19,037 bases of DNA, taken from assembly GCF_035998295.1 (NCBI RefSeq), contig NZ_DASYHS010000109.1, positions 1 through 19,037 on the forward strand, read 5' to 3'. Made by a program: the position numbers and the translations under genes. The notes below the pieces were generated by a model that did no database searches, had not been told where the DNA came from, and saw nothing but the letters and a program-made list of their open reading frames with translations. Origin of the DNA: DASYHS01 sp035998295. GTDB taxonomy: Bacteria; Pseudomonadota; Alphaproteobacteria; Azospirillales; Azospirillaceae. Shown one piece after another: positions 1 through 6,346 of the stretch. Within the stretch, counting starts at the first letter, position 1. Every line of letters starts with the position of its first letter.

Positions 1-46
1 CCGTCCTGACCCGGCGGGGTTCGATGGGGACCGGGGTGAACGCCAT
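1..46 (-). CDS. 5' end of an unidentified gene running off the left edge
   Basis: On the minus strand an ATG at 46-44 is preceded by AAGGAG (minus strand) at 8 bases spacing, a textbook ribosome binding site. The frame stays open to the window edge and reads MAFTPVPIEPRRVRT. The start lies 25 bases after the stop of the terminase-like gene, so the two are probably co-transcribed. A large terminase subunit would be the natural partner, but 15 residues are too few to identify anything; that idea rests only on position. Confidence 0.5.
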   Translation of the reverse strand, partial: MAFTPVPIEPRRVRT

Positions 47-71
47 GATCTGGGCTCCTTGCCGGGGGCGG

Positions 72-596
72 CTATTTGCGGCGCAGCGCGGCCTGGAGGG
101 CGCGGCGCCGGCGGCGGTTGAGGACGGGGGTGGCCGGGGCAGTGGCCGGGGCGGCGGCGGGGACCGGAACCGGGACCGGGGGCCGCTCGGCCAGGTCCAG
201 GAGCAGGGCGGCGGACAGGTCGTCGGGTTCGTCCTGCGCGTCGGCGAAAGCCGGCAGGCGGGCGTTGGCGCGGTTCCTCATGGGATGGAGGTGCATCAGG
301 CGGTCGATGGCGCGCGCGGCGTTGGCGAGCTGGTCCAGCTCGAACGCGCGCTCGACCAGGCGGATCAGCCAGCCCTCCAGGCGGTCGAACATCGCGGCAT
401 GGGCGGCCGCGCGCAGGGCCTTCAGTTCATCGACCCGCCGGCGCACGGTCTCGTTGGCCATCAGCTCCGAGCCGCGCTCGCGCGAGGATTTCGGCGCGTA
501 GCCGGCCATGCGCGCGGCGGCGGCATAGGACGTGCCCTCCGCGACGAAAGTGCAGAACAGGTCCTGGCGGGAGTTGAGCGACGCTTCGGCGACCAT
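72..596 (-). CDS. Terminase small subunit-like DNA-binding protein
   Basis: This is a 174-residue protein. Residues about 6-60 resemble the helix-turn-helix region of phage terminase small subunits (Terminase_2 type): a Q-x-L-F-C-x-F-V-A-E-G start, then A-A-A-R-x-A-G-Y and a G-S-E-L-M-x-N-x-x-V-R segment. In phages that family recognises packaging sites for the large subunit. The middle (about 75-130) is probably helical; the tail is a low-complexity Pro/Ala/Val run (PVPVPVPAAAPATAPAT) ending in a basic patch (NRRRRRALQAALRRK). The ATG at 596 has AGAAAGG about 10 bases upstream. No capsid, portal or tail gene is visible, so it may be the edge of a prophage or a domesticated DNA-binding protein. 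A LexA-type box in its promoter implies expression on DNA damage. Family assignment is moderately sure; role is unknown. Confidence 0.72.
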   Translation of the reverse strand: MVAEASLNSRQDLFCTFVAEGTSYAAAARMAGYAPKSSRERGSELMANETVRRRVDELKALRAAAHAAMFDRLEGWLIRLVERAFELDQLANAARAIDRLMHLHPMRNRANARLPAFADAQDEPDDLSAALLLDLAERPPVPVPVPAAAPATAPATPVLNRRRRRALQAALRRK

Positions 597-628
597 GGCG
601 CATGCACCTTTCTAGGTAAACATACCCC

Positions 629-658
629 AATATAGGAACTTAATAGGAACAACGTCAA
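629..658 (-). promoter_or_regulatory. Sigma-70 type promoter of the terminase-like gene
   Basis: Read on the minus strand: -35 TTGACG (658-653), an 18-base spacer, and -10 TATATT (634-629). Five of six bases match consensus in each box. Transcription would begin around 622, giving a leader of about 25 bases before the ATG at 596. The region is far more AT-rich than its surroundings. The spacer holds the LexA-type operator. Confidence 0.65.
636..650. promoter_or_regulatory. LexA-type (SOS) operator, GTTC-N7-GTTC
   Basis: The plus strand reads GAAC-TTAATAG-GAAC, which on the minus strand is GTTC-CTATTAA-GTTC. This is an exact match to the direct-repeat LexA box described for alphaproteobacteria (GTTC-N7-GTTC). 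It lies wholly within the spacer between the -35 and -10 of the minus-strand promoter, the position expected of a repressor site. The 11-base spacing of the two ATAGGAAC half-sites puts them about one helical turn apart. Confidence 0.7.
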
Positions 659-659
659 G

Positions 660-675
660 TGGCACTGCAATTGCA
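660..675 (+). promoter_or_regulatory. Sigma-54 (-24/-12) promoter of the first pilin gene
   Basis: The sequence TGGCACTGCAATTGCA matches the sigma-54 consensus TGGCACG-N4-TTGCW at every defined position but one (T for G at position 7), with correct spacing between the GG (661-662) and GC (673-674) doublets. The start of transcription would be about 685, some 33 bases before the ATG at 718. A perfect 12-base palindrome (665-676) overlaps the -12 region and a small hairpin (GGACC/GGTCC, 676-689) follows. The activator and its upstream sites are not identifiable here. Confidence 0.6.
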
Positions 676-717
676 GGACCGGAAGGTCCGAGACCTCGCC
701 ACCACCACGACGGATCG

Positions 718-1182
718 ATGCTCCGCATCCCGACGCTCGCCATCGCTGCCCTGCTCGCCGCCGCCGGCCCCGCCGGCGCGACCGGCACAGGCACGGCCAC
801 GGGCACGCTCCAGCTCAAGGGCGCGGTGTTCAAGAACTGCTCGATCGCGATCCAGGAGGCGGCGGCGACGCTGGACATCGTCGGCGGCGAGACCGCGCGC
901 CAGGTCGCGACCGTGTCGGAGCGGTGCAACAGCAAGCTCGGCTACGAGATCACCATCGTGTCGAGCAACTCCGGCGTGATGCGGGCCGACGGCGCCACCG
1001 CCGCCTATACCCTCGTCTATGACGGCCAGGTCAGGTCCCTGGGCACGCCGTGGACGATCACGCGCGGCGACAGAAGCAACAAGGCGACCACCGCGGTCGT
1101 CGGGGTGACCCTGCCATCGACGCCGAACGCGGTCGCCGGCACCTATACCGACACGGTGACGATACAGATCGCCCCGAAGTGA
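718..1182 (+). CDS. SCPU-domain pilin, archaic chaperone-usher type (first copy)
   Basis: This is a 154-residue secreted protein. An uncleaved leader of about 21 residues (MLRIP, a hydrophobic Ala/Leu core, then GPAGA) is followed by one spore coat protein U (SCPU) domain. C41 (KNCSIAI) and C70 (SERCNS) are placed like the conserved disulfide pair. The C-terminal strand AGTYTDTVTIQI is the family's usual last beta strand. In Csu-like pili such subunits polymerise by donor-strand exchange, using the short N-terminal segment (about 22-35, a TGTGTATGT run). It is a paralogue of the next gene, sharing TLDI-GGE, YTLVYD, LG-PWT-TR and PNAVAGTYTDT. No clear Shine-Dalgarno sequence precedes the ATG. 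Probably a shaft subunit; whether major or minor cannot be told. Confidence 0.85.
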   Translation: MLRIPTLAIAALLAAAGPAGATGTGTATGTLQLKGAVFKNCSIAIQEAAATLDIVGGETARQVATVSERCNSKLGYEITIVSSNSGVMRADGATAAYTLVYDGQVRSLGTPWTITRGDRSNKATTAVVGVTLPSTPNAVAGTYTDTVTIQIAPK

Positions 1183-1350
1183 GCGGCCGGCCGCCCGGCC
1201 GAAACTGCCGCCCCCCCAGCAAGAACTTCCCCCCGGGTCGGCAGAATTTTCCGGCCACGCTCCCGGCGTCCCGAAACCCCCTCCCGACATTTCCCTAAAA
1301 TTTGGCGGAATTCCTGGAGTTCGCGGTCCCGGCACGGGCCGGCCGGCAGT

Positions 1351-1366
1351 TGGCATCGCGCTTGCC
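1351..1366 (+). promoter_or_regulatory. Sigma-54 (-24/-12) promoter of the second pilin gene
   Basis: TGGCA-N6-TTGC occurs with the exact 10-base interval between GG (1352-1353) and GC (1364-1365) that sigma-54 requires. The predicted start is near 1376, about 48 bases before the ATG at 1425. The same bases form an inverted repeat, TTGGCA (1350-1355) and TGCCAA (1363-1368), so a repressor operator is an alternative reading. A second element of the same type before the neighbouring pilin gene makes the sigma-54 reading more likely. Confidence 0.6.
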
Positions 1367-1424
1367 AATGAGAAAGGCAGAACGGACGCCCCGGGCGCCG
1401 ACCCAGCCAGAAAGGACCACCGCC

Positions 1425-1880
1425 ATGTTCCGCACCCTGACCATCGCCGCCGCCGCCACCGCCACCCTGATGTTCGCCGGCGCCACCCAGGCCTCGACCT
1501 CCGGGACGATCCAGCTCAAGGGCTCGGTCGCGAAGGCCTGCACGGTCAGCGTCAGCGACATCAACACGACGCTGGACATCAGCGGCGGCGAGAGCTCGCG
1601 CTCGGTCGGGACGGTGGTCGAGAACTGCAACAGCGGCGCCGGCTACGACATCACCATCACCTCGTCCAACGCCGGCGCGCTGCGCTCGGGCAACGAGGCG
1701 GTCAACTACACGCTGGTCTACGACAACCAGAGCCAGACCCTCGGCTCGCCCTGGACCCTGACCCGCAGCGGCGCCCAGTTCAACAAGCAGGTCACGGTCG
1801 GCGTCAGCATCCCCGCCAAGCCGAACGCCGTCGCCGGCACCTACACCGACACCCTGACCATCCAGATCGCCGCCAAGTGA
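1425..1880 (+). CDS. SCPU-domain pilin, archaic chaperone-usher type (second copy, likely major subunit)
   Basis: This is a 151-residue secreted protein. Residues 1-23 are a signal peptide (MFRTLTIAAAATATLMFAGATQA). One SCPU domain follows, with C39 (AKACTV) and C68 (ENCNSG), the motifs YTLVYDN and LGSPWTLTR, and the final strand AGTYTDTLTIQIAAK. The frame is open further upstream, but the ATG at 1425 is chosen because it follows AGAAAGGA by about 8 bases and gives a clean signal peptide. The gene has its own sigma-54-like promoter and the best ribosome binding site of the two pilin genes. A 161-base gap with a hairpin separates it from the chaperone gene, an arrangement that would favour excess of this subunit; that makes it my choice for main shaft pilin (inference). 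Confidence 0.86.
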   Translation: MFRTLTIAAAATATLMFAGATQASTSGTIQLKGSVAKACTVSVSDINTTLDISGGESSRSVGTVVENCNSGAGYDITITSSNAGALRSGNEAVNYTLVYDNQSQTLGSPWTLTRSGAQFNKQVTVGVSIPAKPNAVAGTYTDTLTIQIAAK

Positions 1881-1923
1881 GCGGCAGGCCGGATCGCCGC
1901 CGAGCGCATGCAAGGCAGCGCCC

Positions 1924-1967
1924 CGACACCGCCGCCGACGCCGCCGACGCCGCCGCCGCCGACGCCG
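1924..1967 (+). repeat. GCC/GAC triplet-rich low-complexity tract
   Basis: This is a run built almost only from the units GCC, GAC and CCG in the gap between the pilin and chaperone genes. It has no start codon or ribosome site of its own. Such runs are prone to slippage. No function is visible. Confidence 0.6.
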
Positions 1968-1986
1968 AGGTCGTTGAGTCATGGTT

Positions 1987-2007
1987 AAGGAATTTTCGGT
2001 ATTCCTT
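1987..2007 (+). other. Hairpin between pilin and chaperone genes
   Basis: AAGGAAT (1987-1993) and ATTCCTT (2001-2007) form a perfect 7-base stem with a 7-base loop in an otherwise GC-rich gap. There is no T-run after it, so it is not a standard terminator. It could stabilise the upstream pilin mRNA or reduce read-through into the chaperone and usher genes. Confidence 0.4.
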
Positions 2008-2041
2008 CAGGCCGAGAGTTCTCATCGGGACGGTCCGAACC

Positions 2042-2782
2042 ATGTCTTGCCGAAACCTGCTGGCCGCGCTCGCGGCGGTGACGGGGCTGCTGCTGGCATC
2101 CGCGGAGCCGGCGGCCGCGTTCCGCCTGGTGCCCATCGAGATGGAGTTCGCCCCGACCGGGCGGGGCGCCACCCAGGTGTTCCGGGTCGAGAACGACCGG
2201 AACGAGCCCGCCGCGATCGAGGTCCGGATGATGGCGCGGGCGATGGAGGCGGACGGCGCCGACCGGCTGGCGCCGGCGGACGAGGAGTTCGTCGTCTTTC
2301 CCGAGCAGATCGTCCTGATGCCCGGCGAGAGCCAGAGCGTGCGCGTCCAGTATGTCGGCAAGCCGGCGCTGGAGGCGGAACGGGCGTACCGGCTGATCGC
2401 GGAGCAACTGCCGATCGATCTCGGCGGCGGCGGCGCGCAGGGCGGCCAAGTGCGGCTGCTGGTGCGCTACGTCGCCTCGGTCTACGTGATGCCCGACGGC
2501 GCGCGGCCGGAGGTGCGGGTGACCGGCGCCGGCGCCGTGACCGAGGGCGGGCAGCGCCTCGTCGAGCTGACGGTGGAGAACGCCGGCACGTCGCACCAGA
2601 TCCTGGCCGGACCCCGGCTCACGCTGTCGGGCCCCGGCGGCGCGATCACGCTGGAAGGCGACGCCGTCGCGGCGCTGAGCGGGGAGAACGTGCTCGCCGG
2701 CACGCGCCGCCGGTTCCTGCTGCCCTGGCCGCCCGATTTGGGCGAAGGCCCCGTCACCGCGTCGCTGACCCTCGCGCAATGA
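2042..2782 (+). CDS. Periplasmic pilus chaperone (PapD-like fold, Csu type)
   Basis: This is a 246-residue protein that would capture pilin subunits after secretion and hand them to the usher. A signal peptide covers about residues 1-26 (MSCRNLLAALAAVTG to EPAAA). The mature protein opens FRLVPIEMEFAPTGRGATQVFRVEN, the first strands of the chaperone N-terminal immunoglobulin domain. A FPEQIVLMPGESQSVRV segment and AERAYRLIAEQLPI, the G1-strand region before the domain linker, follow. The C-terminal domain runs from about 150. The ATG at 2042 is chosen because earlier in-frame codons give a charged, low-complexity lead with no signal peptide. No strong ribosome site is seen. Its stop overlaps the usher start by four bases (ATGA). 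Length is normal for the family. Confidence 0.88.
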   Translation: MSCRNLLAALAAVTGLLLASAEPAAAFRLVPIEMEFAPTGRGATQVFRVENDRNEPAAIEVRMMARAMEADGADRLAPADEEFVVFPEQIVLMPGESQSVRVQYVGKPALEAERAYRLIAEQLPIDLGGGGAQGGQVRLLVRYVASVYVMPDGARPEVRVTGAGAVTEGGQRLVELTVENAGTSHQILAGPRLTLSGPGGAITLEGDAVAALSGENVLAGTRRRFLLPWPPDLGEGPVTASLTLAQ

Positions 2783-5370
2783 CTCTGCGCCGGCCGGTGG
2801 CCGGAAGTGCGGGGACCCGGCGCCGGCCGGTGGCCGGAAGTGCGGGGATCATGCCGCGGCTCGCGGGCGCGCTCGCGGTCGGGCTGGCGGTGGGCACGGC
2901 GTGCGGGCCGCTGCACGCGCAGACGCAGCAGGACATCTTCCGCCAGGTCTTCGGCGCCAAGGCCCGCCCGGCCACCCGCCAGCTCGACCTGCCGGTCGTC
3001 CTGGACGGCCGGGAGGCCGGGGCCGTGCGCGCCGAGATCGGCCCGGGGCCGGACGACGCAGCACTCGACCTCGCCATGCTCGCGGACCTGCTCGACGCGC
3101 ATCTCCAGCCGGACGCCGTGCGCGCGCTGCGGGATCTGGGCGCCGGTTCCGCGCCGCGGGATCTGGGCGCCGGTTCCGGCCTGACGCCCGCCGGCGAGGT
3201 CGCGGTCGACGGCATGGCGGTCGAGGTCGACCAGGCGACCTTGGCGCTGCGCGTCACCACCGCGCCGACCCTGCGCCGCACCGTCGTGCTCGACCTGGCG
3301 CCGCAGCCGGGCCTCACCGATCCCGGCGAGCTTCTGGCCCCCGCCTTCGTCAGCGCCTATGCCAATCTGCGCTTCTCGCAGGCGTGGCACGACCTCGCCG
3401 GGGAGAGCCGGGGCAACGGCCGCCAGCCCCTCGGCGGCTCGGTCGACGCCGCCTTCAACCTGTACGGCTGGGTCGCGGAGGCCGAGGCGTTCTACCGCGA
3501 GGACGGCGAGGCCGTCTGGCAGCGCGGCGACATGCGCCTGCTGCGCGACTTCCCGGACCACAGGCTGCGGGTGGCGGCCGGCGACATCGGCTATCCGCTG
3601 GCGGGCTTCCAGGCCGGGCGGCCGCTCGGCGGGCTGGCGGTGGCCAGCAACTTCCTCCTGCGCCCTTACGAGACCTTCACCCCCTCGGGCCAGCAGGCGT
3701 TCGTCCTGGACCAGCCCTCGCTGGTCGAGGTCGAGGTCAACGGCCGGCCGACGCGGGTCTTCCGCCTGGCGCCGGGGTCATACGACCTGCGCAACCTGCC
3801 GGGCACGGCCGGGACCAACGACGTCACGGTCAGGATCACCGACCCGTCCGGGCGCGAGGAGGTGATCGCCTTCCCGTTCTTCTTCGACAACCGGCTGCTG
3901 GCGCCGGGGGTCCACGAGTTCGCCTATGCGGCCGGGCTGCCGTCGCGCGTGGACGGCGAGCGCTACCGCTACGACGAGGAGCTGGCGACGCTCACGGCGC
4001 TGCACCGGGCCGGGCTCAGCGAGCAGCTCACCGTCGGCGCCAACCTCCAGGCCGACCGCCGGCAGTGGCTGGTCGGGGGCGAGGTGCTGTTCGCCACGCC
4101 ACTCGGCACGTTCGGCCTCGAGCCGTCGGCCAGCGGCGTCGAGGGGGCGGACACCGGCTACGCGGCGGCGCTGCGCTTTCGCGACTACCGCAGCGGCGGC
4201 GAGATCTGGCAACGCCGGAGCGTCACCGCCCAGGCGATCTGGCGCAGCGAGGACTTCGCCGCGCTGGGGACGACCCGCCCGAACAACCCCGTGTCCTGGG
4301 ACCTCGCCGCGCGGATCGGCCAGCCGGTCACGACGTCGACGTCGCTGACGCTGGGCACGCGCTACCAGGTCGGGCGCGGCGCGACCGGGGATGCCGCGAG
4401 CGCGGAGCTCGGCATGCGGACGAGGGTCGCCCGCGGCCTCTATTTCGACGTCAGCGCCGAGCACCTGCGCAACGCCGACGGCACGCGCGAGACCGTCGGC
4501 TATGCGAGCCTGCGCTTCACCTTCGCCGACGGGCGGCACGCCGCCGGGGCGAGCTACGACACCGCCAGCAAGGAGCGCCGCCTGGAGTGGCGCTACCAGG
4601 ACGCGCAGCCGGTCGACGCCCTCAGCGTGTCGGCCGACGTCGCCCGCGACCCGAGCGGCGACAGCCTGACCGGTGCTGCCGCCTACGTGCATCCGCGCTT
4701 CTCCGCCTCGCTGCGCCACGACCGGGTCGAGCGGCCGTCGTCCTCCATCACGGGCGGGGCGGCGGGCGGCGGGCGCAGCGGCATGGACAGCCGCAGCTCC
4801 GCCAGCTTCGCGACCGCGCTCGCCTTCGCCGACGGGCATCTCGCGGTGTCGCGGCCGATCACCGACAGCTTCGCGATCGTCGTGCCGCACCGGCGCATCG
4901 CCGACCGGGAGGTCGGCGTCGACCGGTTCGGCGACAGCTACGTCGCGCGGACGGACCTGCTCGGCCCCGCGGTGGTGCCGAGCCTGTCGTCGCACCGGCT
5001 GCGCCCGATGACGATCGAGGTGCCGGACGCGCCGGCCGGCTACGACCTCGGCGAGGACCGGCCGACCCTGCTGCCGAGCTACCGCAGCGGCACGGTCGTG
5101 CCGGTGGGGACCGACGGCGTCGCCAGCGTGGCCGGCGTGCTGCAGGGCCCGGACGGAGCACCACTCGGCCTGCAGGCGGGCGTGCTGGAGGGCCCGGACG
5201 GCGCGCAGACCACGTTCTTCACCAACCGCACGGGCCGGTTCCGCATCGACGGCGTCTCGCCGGGCGCGTGGCGGCTGGTGCTGACGACGATGGAGGCGGC
5301 CCCGGTGGCGGTGAGCGTGCCGGCCGACGCCGACGGGACGATCGACCTGGGCGTGGTGGTGCCCCGATGA
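2779..5370 (+). CDS. Outer-membrane usher of an archaic chaperone-usher pilus
   Basis: This is an 863-residue fimbrial usher (FimD/PapC superfamily), the outer-membrane pore and assembly platform for pilin-chaperone complexes. In order: signal region; N-terminal domain (about 50-200); start of the beta-barrel (AFVSAYANLRFSQAW, GGSVDAAFNLYGW); the plug region (about 310-390, with PSLVEVEVNGRPTRVF, LAPGSYDLRNLP and the turn to FPFFFDNRLLAPG); the rest of the barrel (about 390-760); and C-terminal domains ending in FFTNRTGRFRIDGVSPG. The start at 2779 overlaps the chaperone stop (ATGA). An ATG at 2851 gives 839 residues and a cleaner signal peptide (MPRLAGALAVGLAVGTACG, then PLHAQ). The 24 extra residues are mostly a tandem duplication, so either start is possible. 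Its stop overlaps the next start by four bases. Confidence 0.9.
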   Translation: MTLRRPVAGSAGTRRRPVAGSAGIMPRLAGALAVGLAVGTACGPLHAQTQQDIFRQVFGAKARPATRQLDLPVVLDGREAGAVRAEIGPGPDDAALDLAMLADLLDAHLQPDAVRALRDLGAGSAPRDLGAGSGLTPAGEVAVDGMAVEVDQATLALRVTTAPTLRRTVVLDLAPQPGLTDPGELLAPAFVSAYANLRFSQAWHDLAGESRGNGRQPLGGSVDAAFNLYGWVAEAEAFYREDGEAVWQRGDMRLLRDFPDHRLRVAAGDIGYPLAGFQAGRPLGGLAVASNFLLRPYETFTPSGQQAFVLDQPSLVEVEVNGRPTRVFRLAPGSYDLRNLPGTAGTNDVTVRITDPSGREEVIAFPFFFDNRLLAPGVHEFAYAAGLPSRVDGERYRYDEELATLTALHRAGLSEQLTVGANLQADRRQWLVGGEVLFATPLGTFGLEPSASGVEGADTGYAAALRFRDYRSGGEIWQRRSVTAQAIWRSEDFAALGTTRPNNPVSWDLAARIGQPVTTSTSLTLGTRYQVGRGATGDAASAELGMRTRVARGLYFDVSAEHLRNADGTRETVGYASLRFTFADGRHAAGASYDTASKERRLEWRYQDAQPVDALSVSADVARDPSGDSLTGAAAYVHPRFSASLRHDRVERPSSSITGGAAGGGRSGMDSRSSASFATALAFADGHLAVSRPITDSFAIVVPHRRIADREVGVDRFGDSYVARTDLLGPAVVPSLSSHRLRPMTIEVPDAPAGYDLGEDRPTLLPSYRSGTVVPVGTDGVASVAGVLQGPDGAPLGLQAGVLEGPDGAQTTFFTNRTGRFRIDGVSPGAWRLVLTTMEAAPVAVSVPADADGTIDLGVVVPR
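2787..2848 (+). repeat. Tandem direct repeat, 33-base period, at the usher 5' end
   Basis: A 29-base unit (2787-2815) recurs without a mismatch at 2820-2848. The period of 33 bases keeps the reading frame and encodes PVAGSAGTRRR then PVAGSAGIMPR. It lies between the two candidate usher starts, within or just before the signal peptide. Each unit contains GCGGGGA, so the second copy may supply a weak ribosome site for the ATG at 2851. Confidence 0.85.
3129..3177 (+). repeat. Tandem direct repeat, 27-base period, in the usher N-terminal domain
   Basis: Twenty-two bases (3129-3150) recur exactly at 3156-3177, encoding RDLGAGSAP then RDLGAGSGL. The frame is kept. The result is a nine-residue insertion in a probable loop of the usher N-terminal domain. 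Confidence 0.85.
5134..5201 (+). repeat. Near-identical direct repeat, 45-base period, near the usher 3' end
   Basis: Bases 5134-5156 and 5179-5201 agree at 22 of 23 positions, encoding GVLQGPDGA and GVLEGPDGA fifteen residues apart. Usher C-terminal domains often hold two similar dG-containing turns here, so part of the likeness may be structural rather than a recent copy. Confidence 0.55.
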
Positions 5371-6314
5371 GCGTCCGGCACGCATCTCTCCTTGCGGGAC
5401 TGCTGGCCGGGCTGGCGGGGGCGGCCATCCTCGCTCCCGCGCAGGGCGAGGCGGCGGCCTGCCGGCTGCGGTTCGAGAGCGTGAACCAGGTCCAGTTCCC
5501 CCGCCAGTACGACCCGTTCGACAACGGCAAGCCGTCGACCCGGTTCGAGATCGCCGTCGCCAGGGACGGCGCGGGCTGCGACTTCGCGGTCGGCGCCGAT
5601 TCCGGCCAGCAGCCCGCGGGCATGCGGCGGATGGCGTCGGGGGACGGCACGCTCGCCTACATGCTCTACACCGGCGCCAATCGGTCGCGGCCGCTGCTGG
5701 ACGCGTCGGGCGGCGGCACGGAGACCCTGCTGACGGGGCGGTTCAACGGCAACAAGGACACGGACGAGCTGGATTTCCACGGCGAGATCCCCGACGGCCA
5801 GGTCGTGTCCGCCGGCCGCTATGCCGACATGGTCACCTTCATCCTGTACGAGCTGGAGGGCGGCATCCCCGGCGCCGTCCTCGACACGCGCATGATCCGC
5901 GTCGAGGCGGTGGCGGCGCCGGTCGCGAGCTTCGAGGTGGTCGTGGACGGGGCGCGGCGCAAGCTCCAGGGCACGGTCGGCAAGCTCGACTTCGGCGAGC
6001 TGGAGACCGGGGAGCGGCTGGGCTTCGACCTGGAGGCGACCGGCAACCTCGGCTACGAGATCGAGATCGAGTCGGAGAACGGCGGCCAGTTCGTCGGCCA
6101 GGGCGAAGCGAAGGATTCCGTCGTGCCCTACGTCATCGTCATCGACGGCAGGGTGCTGCAGCTCGGCCAGCGCGCCCGCGTGCCGGTCGAGGCCGCGACC
6201 ACGAACCGGCGCTCCCTCAACCAGCACCGGATCGAGATCGAGATCGGCGACACGGCGGGAGCCGTGGCCGGAAAGTACCGCGACGACCTGACGCTGACCG
6301 TGACGGCCCAATAG
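5367..6314 (+). CDS. Two-domain SCPU tip-adhesin-like subunit
   Basis: This is a 315-residue secreted protein in the place and of the size of the tip adhesin (CsuE-like) of archaic pili. A signal peptide covers about 1-30 (a leucine/alanine-rich core, then AQGEAA). The N-terminal domain (about 31-180) holds the only two cysteines, C32 (ACRLRF) and C71 (AGCDFAV). The C-terminal SCPU domain (about 186-315) shows GYEIEIESENGG, VPYVIVIDG and the final strand AGKYRDDLTLTVTAQ, but has no cysteine where the single-domain pilins have two. In Csu-type pili the N-terminal domain binds surfaces and the C-terminal one joins the shaft; that role is inferred from architecture. The ATG overlaps the usher stop (ATGA), so translation is probably coupled. 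The stop region is duplicated (6305-6330). Confidence 0.8.
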   Translation: MSVRHASLLAGLLAGLAGAAILAPAQGEAAACRLRFESVNQVQFPRQYDPFDNGKPSTRFEIAVARDGAGCDFAVGADSGQQPAGMRRMASGDGTLAYMLYTGANRSRPLLDASGGGTETLLTGRFNGNKDTDELDFHGEIPDGQVVSAGRYADMVTFILYELEGGIPGAVLDTRMIRVEAVAAPVASFEVVVDGARRKLQGTVGKLDFGELETGERLGFDLEATGNLGYEIEIESENGGQFVGQGEAKDSVVPYVIVIDGRVLQLGQRARVPVEAATTNRRSLNQHRIEIEIGDTAGAVAGKYRDDLTLTVTAQ

Positions 6315-6330
6315 ACGATGGCCCAGTAGA
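6305..6330 (+). repeat. 15-base tandem repeat duplicating the stop of the tip-subunit gene
   Basis: GGCCCAATAGA (6305-6315) recurs as GGCCCAGTAGA (6320-6330), with one mismatch and a period of 15. The last two codons plus stop (Ala-Gln-stop) are repeated in frame five codons later, giving a back-up stop. Confidence 0.6.
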
Positions 6331-6346
6331 ACGGAGGAGACCGAGC

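Noticed and set aside
676..689. Hairpin GGACC/GGTCC read as a terminator for the divergent genes
   Set aside because: The stem is only five bases with no T-run on either side, and it lies at a predicted transcription start.
1190..1350. A small gene in the gap between the first two pilin genes
   Set aside because: No frame there has a ribosome site, plausible composition or similarity; the gap is better explained as promoter DNA.
1302..1424. Extension of the second pilin gene to an in-frame start at 1302
   Set aside because: It would put 41 charged residues before a clean signal peptide and would span the sigma-54-like promoter; the ATG at 1425 has a ribosome site.
1877..2041. Extension of the chaperone gene to 1877
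   Set aside because: The added residues are low-complexity Ala/Asp from the triplet tract and precede the real signal peptide.
2901..5366. Long open frames overlapping the usher in other frames and on the minus strand
   Set aside because: They are Arg/Gly/Ala-rich shadows of a high-GC gene with no family features; the usher frame explains the region.
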